Shown: positions 36,701 to 48,538 of the stretch, in pieces
Position numbering within the stretch: the stretch's first letter is position 1
Layout of the letters: the number at the start of each line of letters is the position of its first letter
Assembly: GCF_000611645.1 (NCBI RefSeq)
Contig: NW_014013603.1
Span: 1 to 54,443, forward strand
Reading direction: 5' to 3'
Source: Monoraphidium neglectum
Taxonomy: Eukaryota; Chlorophyta; Chlorophyceae; Sphaeropleales; Selenastraceae
Length of the DNA stretch: 54,443 nt
Made by a program: the position numbers and the translations under genes
The notes under the pieces: model-generated
Told to the model about the DNA's origin: nothing
Seen by the model: the letters and a program-made list of their open reading frames with translations, nothing else
Databases searched by the model: none

Positions 36701-39700
36701 GGGCCAACGCGACGGTCGTCGGCCTCAGGAACCTGGATCTCTCCAGCAACAACCTGACGGGGAAGCTGCCGCCGGCCTGGAGTGCCCTATGGCTGGTGTC
36801 GCTCAACCTCAGCCGCAACGTGCTGTCAGGTGGGTGGGGCGCGTTGAGTTGCACCACCCTTTGGCAAAAGGGTGGGCGCGTCGGGTGTCAGGAACCTGTG
36901 CGGCATCGTGGCCACGGCAACTGCAATGGCCTGCACAGCACCGTTGTTTTCTGTCATCATGACAACCCTGACTCATCTTATGACCGACCCCCGGCAGGCT
37001 TCCTGCCCAGTGAGTGGTCGGCCATGCCTGCGGGCAACGGCACCGAGCTTCAACTCTTAAACAACAACTTGACCGGCCCCATCCCCGAGGCATGGAGCGT
37101 CCGCTCCGCGTCCTGGGCCAACATCAGCGTGGCCGGCAACCCCGCGATGTGCGGCGCGCTGCCGACGTGGTACACTGCGCGCTTCCCGGCGTCGGGGCCC
37201 ATGGTTGCAGGTGCGTGCGCCCAAGCAGGGGCAGCAGGGGTTGGAGAAAGCAACGCAAACCAGCCAAGTACTGCGCGTGCCTGCAGGTGATCCTCTGCCT
37301 CAGCGCGCCCGTTAATCATGGTTGTGGGCGTTTGCCCACAAACGCAACTACCTTCGACCCAACCTGCCGCTGACTTTGATCCATCCACCCTCCGCCCTCA
37401 CCCCGCATGGTAAAGGCACCCAAATGCCATCACTCTGCTCGCCGCTGACGCAAGAGTTCATTCTCACGGCCGTTGGTGGGAACTCATCGGTCGCTGGCCG
37501 CGGCGTGGCGCTGATTCAGTCCAGCAGCGTCCCGCCGCCGCTGCTCCAAAACGTGATCCTCAACGCGGTGCTGCGCTGCCCCAACTGCACGAGCGACGTC
37601 GTGGTTGGGCCGTTCACCCTGGTCTCAAACATCAACGGCACCCAGACCTGGAACGCGTCCATTGGGCCCAGCTTCCTGCGCCAGGTGAGTGGGTAGGGCT
37701 GCGGGCGCTGGGTCTAGCAGGCCAAGAGAATGGCTGGAGCGCTTTGCATATGTGCTGACTCATTTCAGCGGGGTTGAACGTCGTCTGGTGTCTGCATGTG
37801 CTACGCCCCATGGGCGTGTTCCCTCCAGTGCATCCACCACCCCCTGGCTGCGTTTGCACAAAAGGCTCAACTCTTTGGCCCGGCTTTCACGGCTTGCGCT
37901 CCGCAGACAGGCGTCTACAACGTGTCTATCTCAACCACGCCGCTAGGCGTCACGTTCACCCGCCTCACCGGCATACCCCTTCCGCTCACCGTCATGCCGG
38001 CGCCGATGTCGCCCGTCACCTCCACCATGGCCGTCTCCGCCCCTGAGGGCGCGCGCTCCGGGAGCCCCGTGACCGTTTCCCTCCACCTGGCCGACGCATT
38101 CGACAACCCCGTGACAAATTTGACCGCGGCGGCTCTGAAGATTGCGGGCGTCGTGACCGGCCTGCAAACCGTGCCCGGGCCCAACCTGACAGCTGCGGCG
38201 GGGCCCGGCAACTGGCTGTACCAGATGACGTTCGCAGCTATCCAAAACGTCACCTTCTCGCTGCAGATCGACGGCGCCCTGGCGCGCGGCCCCTTCGCCT
38301 TCCCGCGCGCCGGCGCTGCGGAGCGCGCCGTCGACCTGGGCGCGTCGCTGCGGGCCGCAGCGCTGCAGGCAGACGGCGCGGCGCCGGCCGCGCCGCGGTC
38401 GCAGCTGTCGGCCGGCGGCGCCATAACCGCCAACGCGTGGCACGTGGTGCACATCCCGATCGTCCGGATCCTGCCGCCAGCCCTGGGGCCGTTTGTTGCG
38501 GACCCTGGGCTGTCCGCCACCCTGAAAATCCAGGCGCTGAACGGCACGAGCGGCGCGCCCGACGCGTCGCGGCCGCCGCTGCTGTTTACTGGCGCGTGGT
38601 CCTGGACGAATGGAAGCTACGTGGTGCCCCTGCGACTTGCGGTCGACGCGGCGAAATCCAACACGACGTTCGCGGCGACGCTCTCGTTGGCGTACCCCTC
38701 GGGCGTGCAGGTGCGCTGGGGATCGGCGCAGGCTTGGGAGGGGTGCGCTGCGTCGCAGCCCTGCTTGCAACACGCCGTGAGGTGCAGGCGCAAGTTGATT
38801 AGGACGCTTGCATCCTTTGCCGCACAGCAGGGGTTCGGGGCGAAAGCCCTGCAGCTGGCCGTTGGTTAGATTCTCACCGCGACCGCCGGCGCCCAATGCA
38901 TGCCTGCAGGCGACCTGGGACGTGCTGCTGCTGGCGACCCACAACTTTGCGGCCCCCGACAAGAGCACGTTCAGCGTGGTGACCTTCTCCCCGTCAGGCG
39001 CCACACGCACTGGGGACCCTGTTTACGTCGTGGCGCGGCTCATCACCGCGCAGGGGCGGCAGGTGTACGTAGCGAGCAATGTCAACTTCACCATCACAGG
39101 TACGCGGGCCGCCCGTGGCCCCCTATCTTCACCTGTCACAGACTAGAGGCTGGATTCTTTTGCAAGTTTGCCAGCGCCTGCCTCCTGCGTGCGCCTTGCG
39201 AGTTTGGTGGGGCCCAGCTGGCGCGCAGCGGGTCGGCGCCGGCTACAAAGGATGGATTTGAATCTGCCACAGCTGTGGGTCTCAGGCCGCGCCCATCAGC
39301 TCGCCACCACCCCTACCCAACACCCCTCAGGGAACATCACAGGCCAGGCCACGGTGTCGCCCCTGGTCCGGGCCGCCGACGGCAACTGGTCCTTCACCTA
39401 CTACCCCTCCGTCGAGCAGACGCTCACCATCGCAATGACCGTCGACGGCAAGCCCATCAAGTCATCGGCCCTCGTGGTGTCCGGCCGCTCGCCGTTCAGC
39501 GTGGACCCAGCGGCCTCCCTGGCGGCGGCGGCGCTCGTCAGCCAGGGGCTGACAGATACCGAGCCTGTCGACTCCTCGTCTTCCAGCATCATTTTCATGG
39601 GCGAGAGCTCCTTCCTGAGCATCCCCGTATTTGATGTCTTCGGCGCAAGCTTCGCGTTAGATCCGGGTCTGAAGGTCCGCCTAACGCTCGTGCCGGGAGC

Positions 39701-42700
39701 GCTGGAGGCGTCGGTGGTGGCGGCGTACCGCCTGCCGGCCAGTGGCGTGATTACCTTGGCCTCGCTTGCATCCACGGTCAACTCGACGGCTACCGCAGCG
39801 GTAGTGGGCCGGCGGCGGCTGCTGCAGAGCCCCAGCCCTAGCCCAAGCCCAAACCCAAGCCCCAGCACCAGCCCCAGCCCCAGCATCAGCCCCAGCCCTA
39901 GCCCCAGCCCCAGCCCAAGCCCAAGCCCAAGCCCGAGCTCCAGCCCCAGTCCAAGCCCAAGCCTCGGTACAAGCCTGAGCCCCAGTCCAAGCCTGAGCCC
40001 TAGTCCCAGCCCTGCGCTTATGCCCCACACAATGGTCAACCCAGCCACCGGCTGGCTGTACACCGGCGACTACGAGGCAGAGGCCCCAGACCCCTGGCTC
40101 AACGAGGCGGGGGGCGCGCCGCAGCAGCTGGTCTTTGAGCAGGCGGGGCCGGACGTGGGGAACCCGCTGCAGGACGGGCTGGCAGGCAACTCGTCCATGT
40201 ACACGTTCCCAGGTAGGCTGTGAAGTGGACTCTCAGTGCACCAGCTTGCAGAGGGATGGCAGATCCCCCTAGAGCCGCCATGTGCGCTGCACGTGCGGTG
40301 CTTCCCCGCAGTCCATCCCTGCGGCGCCCTGCTCTTACCCTGCCCGCCGCGCCTGCGCCGCGACAGGGCTCTTCAACGCTTTCCGTGGCGTGTACGAGAT
40401 CAAGATCTGGCCCCAGGTGCAGCAGCCCTACCTCGCCGTCCTCTCCCTGCGCCACCCCAATATTTCAGCCAGCTTCAGGGCCGTGGCCTTCCACATCACA
40501 GCCGTCACCGACCCCGCCGTCGCCGAGGCGGCCGCCGCTGCGGCGGCAGCGGNNNNNNNNNNNNNNNNNNNNNNNNNNNNNNNNNNNNNNNNNNNNNNNN
40601 NNNNNNNNNNNNNNNNNNNNNNNNNNNNNNNNNNNNNNNNNNNNNNNNNNNNNNNNNNNNNNNNNNNNNNNNNNNNNNNNNNNNNNNNNNNNNNNNCCGT
40701 CGCCGAGGCGGCCGCCGCTGCGGCGGCAGCGGCGGCGGCGGCCAAGGCGGCTGCCGCCTCTGCAACGACGGCGGCGGTGACGGCGGCGTCGGCGACGGCG
40801 CTGCTGCAGCAGATCGGCCCGGTGTTCAACCCCCTGGCGAACCCGCGGGTTTCGATGCTGGTGGTGTTTCCGGGGATCACCTCCGCGGTGTACGGCGGGG
40901 AGGCCAAGGTGCTGTCAGATTTCAGCGCCATCGTCGCGTCAACGGCGGCGCTGACGGGGCCTGATTGGGTGCAGGCGGCGCTGGTCAACTCGACCCCTGC
41001 CACGATCAACGCAACGGTGGGCTTCTTGACGTGCAGAGCCCGCAGCCTGCTGCTTTTGCTGTAGCCGGGAGTGTTGTTGCAGAGCAAGATGAATTCTCCC
41101 AGGGGAGAACAACTGGTTGTGGAGGGGGGCACCGGGATGACCCCTGGTTATTCACCACTGTTGTTTTATGATGTCGTCCCTGTTTCAAACCTGGCTGCAG
41201 CTGTGGTTCCCCTCGGACTACGCAACCACTCCCTCCGCCTTTGAGGGGCTGTCCGCCATGAGCTACTTCCTGTTCATGCTAAACAAGCTGCCCGGGGTGG
41301 CCTTCAGCAAGGACGGCGTGGCAGGCTTTGACGTCAGGGGCGTTCAGGTGCGCGCGCCGCGACGGGCCACAGCTGTTCGTGTGCCAGGGAGCATGTGCAA
41401 ACCGTTAGGCTGCCTGCGGATGCGGATGCGGATTTCAGGGGGTGTTCCTTGCTCATGAAGGACTGCTTGCCAGTCTGAAGCTGCTGCAAACCGCACGCCT
41501 CATCTCCTGTCGTGGATTGCAATAGCAATTGCCAACCCTGAGGCCAATGCCTACTTACTGCTTTGCAATCTCACTTGGCCCACCCTTGCCAGGTGCTGCA
41601 GCTCAACGTAACCGCAACCAACGGCGTCACCTCCAGTGGCTTCACTTCAACTGCAGGCGCCACCGGCGGCGACCCCGCAGCAACCAGCGCCAGCGGGGGC
41701 GCCGCGGGCTCGGCCGGCCCCGCCGCAAGCCTGCAGGTGCTGGACGTCGACACCAGCGCCCTCGCCGTCGTGATCCCGTCAACCTCGGACGCCACAACCT
41801 CGGCGCCACAGATCGATCTGAAGGCGATTGTGGACACGCAGGCACCCGTTATAACGCTCAAGGGGGACGCCTACGTGTCTGTGCTGCAGCTAACCTCATA
41901 TTCAGACCCCGGCGTCACGGTTTACGACAACATCGACGGCAACAATGTCAACCCACGCAAGCAGCTGAAGCTATGCAGCCGCCCAGACGGCGCCGAGGCG
42001 CTGCCGGCGCAGGATACACAGCCGCTCTCATGCAGCGCGACTGTGTACGCTTCTGTCAACACGACAGTGCCGCTGGACGGGTTGGTGTGGGTGTACAACT
42101 ACACAGCGCGCGACACGGCGGGCAACAATGCGTTGCCGCTGCGGCGTATCGTGGAGATTGCGCCCAGGTGGGCGCTGGTTGCTGTGAAATTTGGAGTACA
42201 GGCCATTTGCGAGCGCGTCGCGCTTCCGAGGCATCTGTGCTATTACATGAATCGGTGTTACGCATGGCGGCAGGCATGAAAGCTGAGCTGTTTCCGTTGG
42301 CGCCTGCAGGCAGATATTGCCGCCCAACTCCTGATCCACCCCGCAGGTGCGCGTCACCGGAGCGCTGGTGCGCAGACCTGAGCGCCTGCTCGGTCCGCGG
42401 CGTCTGCAACGCGCTGCTCTCGTCCCTTCAGAGCTCTGGGCCCGCGTCGTCGTCGACCGGCGGCGGCACCGCCTCCTCCGCCTCGGCCGCCGCCGCGCGC
42501 GCCGCTGCCGCCTACACGCCGCCGGTCGACAAGACGGCGCCGAAGCTGCGCCTGCTGGGCAGCGGCGCGGCGGCCGTGACGCCCACGGGGGCGGCCATCA
42601 TGGTGGACACTGTGACGTGGAACTCGAACTGGCAGGATCCAGGGGCGAGTGCGATGGACGCAGTGGACGGTGACGTCAGTAGCCGTGTGCAAAGCCTCGG

Positions 42701-45700
42701 TGTCGGTGAGTGCCTTTGCGGCTTGGGTCTCGGCTGGGCGTGCCAAGGCGGGGGCTTGGGAAATCACAGTGTGGGGCTGGCTGGTTCTGGTGGCTGCTGT
42801 GGTGGGTTGGGCGCTGCAGAGCTGCTTCCACCACCCAACCTGTCGCTTTGCGCCCCCTCACCCCACCCCCTCTTTGCTCCACACACCCGCTTGCGGTACA
42901 CAGCCGGCGTCAAGACATCCGTCCCCACGGCCCCTGACAAGCAGTTTGGGTTTGTCATTGAGTACAACGTTGACGATCTGAGCGGCAACGCAGCTCCCAC
43001 CGCACGCCGCCTGATCAAGGTCGTGTGCCCGACGCCGGAGCAATACTGCACCGACCCGGACACAAACGGCCCCACCTGCACCGTTGGAGGCGTATGCGGC
43101 CGCCCGGCCGCGCTCGCAACCTTCGCCACGACGGCCGCGCCCGCGGCCGGCGGCGGCGGCGCCGCGGCCGCGGCGGCCGCAAGAACGGCCAGCTCGGCTG
43201 CTGCTGCGGCCAAGGCGGCGACGCCCACGGCGCCCCAGATCTCGCTGCTGGGGCCGCCCAGCGTGCAGGTCCCGGCGGGGGCCGCGTTCGACCGCTGCGC
43301 CTCCGGCGCCGCGCTGGGCGCGCTCTGCGACCGCGGCGCGGCGGCGACCGACTCTATGGACGGCCCCCTCGACCGGACGATGACGGTCTGTGGCAGCCCG
43401 TGGCGCACGGCCAGCGGCGTCCGGTCGGTCCCCGTGCTGCTCGCGTGCGGCATCAACAGCAGCCAGCCTGGGGAGTACAAGATTGTATACTCCGCCACCA
43501 ACAGCGCCGGCCTGAGCGCGAGCGTCAGCCGGCGCCTCGTCTTCGCGGCGAGCTGCCCCGCCGGCGAGGTGCTCTGCTCTGACAAGGTCACCTGCAGCCA
43601 GGGGGGCACCTGCCTGGGCCGCGGCGGCGCCGCGTCTGGCGGCGGCGACGGCGCAGCTGGGAACGCGTCCTCTGCTGCGGCCGGAGGGACGTCTGCATCA
43701 AAGGCCGCAGCCCTCGCAGCGGCGGCCGCCGCGGCGGCGCCGGCGGCCAACCAGCCGCCGACTCTGCAGCTCGTCACCACGAAGGACCTCGGGGCCATCG
43801 TCGCCGTGCGGCGCGCGTTTGGGAGCTACAGCCCGTGCGGCCCCGGGCAGGCGCCGACCGCAGACGCGCCGTGCGAGCTGGGCGCGACTGCATTTGACCC
43901 TGACGGCGGCGACACGAGCGCGGCGGGCGGCGGCGCGCTAAATATGACCGACTCGGTTGTGGTGTGCCCGCCTCCCTCGTGCTTGGCGGGAAGCTGCTCG
44001 CCGCAGGATCTGCGGCAGCACTACTTCACAGTCAAGGTGGGTTGGGTGGGCAAAATCAGAATGAGTAGCGTGTGCCCCATAATGCAGCCTTTGCTGCAGG
44101 ATGCGGCTGCAGCCCCCTAGAATGATTCTCAACAGAACGCATGGGCCTCCGCAGCTTCAGCCTTGCTTGTGCTGCTTGCAAACACGCGGCCGCCACGCCC
44201 TCGCCTTCTTCCCTGTCATTCAAACTTCCAGGGCCTGGCGGGCTGCGCCTTTGATGCCATGGCAGCAGAGGGGACGCAGTTCCAGGTCACCTTCTACGTG
44301 TGGGACTCGGGCTCGCCGCCCCTGAACGCCAGCGTCACGCGCACCATCACGCTGTCAAAGGCGTGCCCCGCCTCGGCCGCGCCCTATCTGTGCACCGATC
44401 AGAGCGGCCAGTACTTTTGCTCAGGTGGGTTTCCTGTTCTGGCGCAGCGTTGCAACACCATCATCCAGGTGTGATGGCCGGGTGCGGGGGTGGCTGCTCC
44501 TCGTGTTGAGATGCCCAAGCAAACAGAATGCCAAAGCTGGCCTCAAACGCACTGTTGTGAGCCACAGCAAGCTTTGGCTTTTTGGCCCCCTCAGCATCAG
44601 CTACTTGCAGCAGCGGTCACCCAAGCAAGCGGACCATGCACATCTGACAATCAAGGCACCTTCTGCTGCAGCCACGCTGACCCTGATTATGCTTACGAAC
44701 TCCCCCTTGTCTTGGGAACCAACGCAGGCACCCCTTGCGATCAAGCAGCGCGCCTGCTTCCGACAGCCAATCGGGCGCCAAGGATTGCGTTGCTCCCCAG
44801 CAACGCGACTGTCTACCTTCCATACGGCCAGCCCTCTCCCCTCTACCTTGGGGCCTGCCCCAACATCACGTCCAACGCGAGCTGCGGCGCAGTGGCTTGG
44901 GACGTGGATGCAAACGGAAACAGGACAACAGATCTTACAAAGGCGATTGCTGTGCAAGATGTCAGCGAGTGCAGCGGCGACACTCAGGTGTGGTTTTGGG
45001 GTTGGTTGCTAGGCCGGGCGGGGCGTTGATGAGCGACTGAAGTTTGACGCTGGTGCCAGCGGCGGCACTGGAGGCGAGTGCGTAGAGTTTACTGTGGGAG
45101 TTGTGTCGGCAAGCAATGTAAGAGTGCAGAAACCGGCTCACTTGGAGCATCACAGCCGGACGAGCGCCGCGTCAGTTTTCTCACATTCCCCCCGTCCCCC
45201 CTTACCCCTCCAAAACCCGAGCAGGGCTGCGTGGCCTGCGACGTGGACACGCTCTCTCGCGCCGGCGCGTGCCTGCCCGGCGCCTACAACCTCTCGTACA
45301 CGGTCACAAACGCAAACGGCACGACCGCGACCGCCACCCGCCGGGTCGTGGTCTACCAGGCCGGCCGCGTGTCGGCAGACTTTGTTTTGGTCGACACCAT
45401 GGAGACGTCAGCCGCGGCGGCCCTGGTGGCCGACCTCCGCAACCCAGCCAGCGCCGGCTACGCAATGGCCGTGACGACAATCAGGACACGACTGGGGGCG
45501 GCAGGCAGCGGCCTGGTTGACACGGACATCGAGATCACGGCCGCGAGTGCGGCGCAGACCGATCCCGGCTCGCAGGTCTCGCGGGTAACAGTCAGCGCGA
45601 CCGCCCACGTGTACTACCCGCCAGAGGTTCACCGCGCCGCGCTCACATCCACGGCCGGCGCGCGGCGGCGGCTGCGGCAGCGCCGGCTGGGTGAGGTCGG

Positions 45701-48506
45701 CAACGCGGCGTCGGAGGCGCCGATCACGGTCGATGACGACGCTGCCGCGCGGCCGAGGGGCGTGGCGTTCCACGTGAGGTCCGTCCTCGAGGCACTCGAG
45801 GACCTGCACGCACCGCAGCGCGCGGCCTGCGGCGGCGGCCTCGAGGCGGGCGCTGGCGTCGGCGCCCCCTGCCCGGCGCCGCGGCGGCGGCTGCAGCAGG
45901 CGTCCGGCGGCCTGAGCTCGTCGCTGTCTTCTTTCGGCGCGGCGTTCCAGTCGAACCTCGGCGCGAGCGCGCCGGCGTCATCCAACGACGGGGCCGACGT
46001 CGACGTCGCCGCGGGCTACCTGGCCGCGATGGCCAGCAGCGTGGCGCTGCTGGAGGAGCGCGCGGCGCTGATAAACGCGAGCGTGGGCGCGGTGCAGGCG
46101 CAGGCGGAGCAGGCGTTTGGGGCGGATGCGGACCGCAAGGACGACACGCGGGACGCGCAGGTCACGACGCTGTACCAGGCAAGTGATGGGGCTTTGTGTG
46201 CCTAGGGCGCCGCGGGCGTTGGCGGAGCTTGGCAGGACCGGCTGCGGGGGGAGGGGGGATCGCTCGCGGTTCTGTCTTGATGGGATGCGGCAGCCTCGGG
46301 GTGCTGCAGGCAAGCGGCCTGCTGTCCACGCTGTCCAGGGACCACAAGCTTGCCACTGGCATGTTTCAGTAATTTGTTGCACCTCTCCATCAAATTCATC
46401 GGCTGCAAAGCCAGCTTCGTGCCGGCAGATGGCAGACACCACATGTCACACCCCGCCTTCCAGCATGCCAAAGGGTATTGCAAGCGCCCCCTCGCCCACG
46501 CCACCAACCCCACAGCCCTGACCCGCTCAAAACCCCCCTGCAACCCCCACACCACACCGCCCCCAGGCGCTCCTGACCGACTGGAACGCCCTCGTCTCCA
46601 GCATCGAGGCCCTCGCCGACCGCGCCGCCACCGGCTTTGACGCCCAGACCGCCGCATTCTCTGCCCTGTCCGGCGCGATGGGCGACACCATCACCTCCAT
46701 GCGGGAGGCGGCCAGCTATGCGGAGCGGCTCGCCGAGGAGTACATCCAGCAGAACGCGATGCTGGACGCCGCGACCGGCGGCGCCGCCGCCGGCGGGGCG
46801 CTGGTCAGCTGCGCGAAGCCGTCAAAGTATCGCGTGGCGTTCAACATCACGGGCGCTGCTGTTAGCGCGAGCAACGGGACGGCGGCGGGGCGGCGGCGCT
46901 TGCAGGCGGCCAACGGCACCGGCGCCGGCGGCGCGGCGGTGGCGGCGTCCGATGGGGAGCTTATAGACTGGAATGGATACCGCCTGGCGACCCGCGGCCG
47001 GCAGGCGAATTGGGCAGTCGACGACGCGCTCGCGCCGGAGCGCCCGCGCCACGTCGGCGCCGCCGGCGCCAACCGGCTGGTCGGCGGCGTCTTCCTGCAC
47101 ACCACGCGCCGCCCGCCCGCGGCGCCCTGCGTCCGCGGGTCCGTCGCGGCGATGCTCGGGTTTGACTGCGCGGTGGCGGCCGCGAGCGGCGGGGTCACGT
47201 TCATGAGTAACGCGAGCGCGGCGGCGGCCCTTGCCGCCTGGCTCACGGCGCGGTCAAACGGGGTCAACCCTTACGGCATCGACCCCGCGTTCCTCAGATC
47301 GTCGTCGCTGTACCGCCCCGACCTCATCGGGCGCGAGGGGCTGTACTACAACACCTCGGACAGCTTCGAGGTCTCGGCCGCAACAAAGACGCCGTACGGC
47401 TTCTTCTACAAGCGGCTGGCCGGCTACGCGGACGGGTTCCCCATCCTGCTGCCCAATCGGATGGGGTCTGTGAGGGCGGGGGAGGCGGTGCAGTACCTGC
47501 TGGATGGCAACTATCTCGACGGGTGAGGGTTGCCAAGGTCGGGGCAAGTTCTTGGGGCAATCTCGAGACCATGCTTGAGTGGCATGGCCGGGGCAGGCCC
47601 GGCCCTTGTTGTTGCAGGGGTGTAGAGGGCGGCACCCGGCGCTACTTCGAGCGCCCTGGCCGCGAACAGCACCCCAGGCGCCCTCATCTGCTGTGTTTTC
47701 GAAGCAGTTTCTGCCTCTGCCACACGCATCTCTCAGCACCCCGCCCCGCCCCCCATCCCGTCCCAGTCGCACGCGTGCCCTGACGGCGGAGCTGCTGACC
47801 TACACCCCGAACCTGCGGGTCCTCGGCTATGCAAAGGCGACCTTCCAGTGGCAGGACGACGGCAGCATCCAGGGTGCGGCGTCAGCAAAGCGGCACGAGC
47901 GCTGCCGCACCGCAGTCTATCGTGCCAGCGCCAACGGCCCAGGCAACGCCTGCAGTGTACAGAATAGGGCGGGGCTTGCGCCGCTCTCCAGCCCCCGCAT
48001 GAAGAGTCTTGCTCCTAGCCTTTGCATGAAAGCTGAACCGCGCTTCCGCTTTCACTTTTGTCGTTGCTCCTTGCGGCAGGCCGCGTGGACGTCCAGGGCC
48101 TGCCCGCGCTGCCGCTGCCGTCGGAGCACGGTGCCGGCCTGCTGGCGGGCCTGTTGCTGCCGCTCTGGGTCATGGCGGTGGCGTATGGCGCCTACGCGGT
48201 GTCGGAGGCGCGCTGGGTGCTGCGCCACTACGAGGGCGAGCGCGGCCCGATCGGGGTGGGTAGGGTAGAGGCCATTGCTGATAAGGTGCATTCGTCTTGC
48301 TGCCCTGGCATGATGACAGTGATTGGATTGAGCTTTGGTGGTGATGTGCCTTGATTGATTGCTGTCAGATGAGTGTGATCAAAACATTTGCATGCATGTG
48401 CACACATGCCGTGGGCATCTGCCTTGAAATATACACACACGTGCACAAGCAAGCACACGCGCGTGAATATTCACCCATTCACACATTCACGTACGCGCGC
48501 AACACA

Positions 48507-48538
<32 letters not shown>

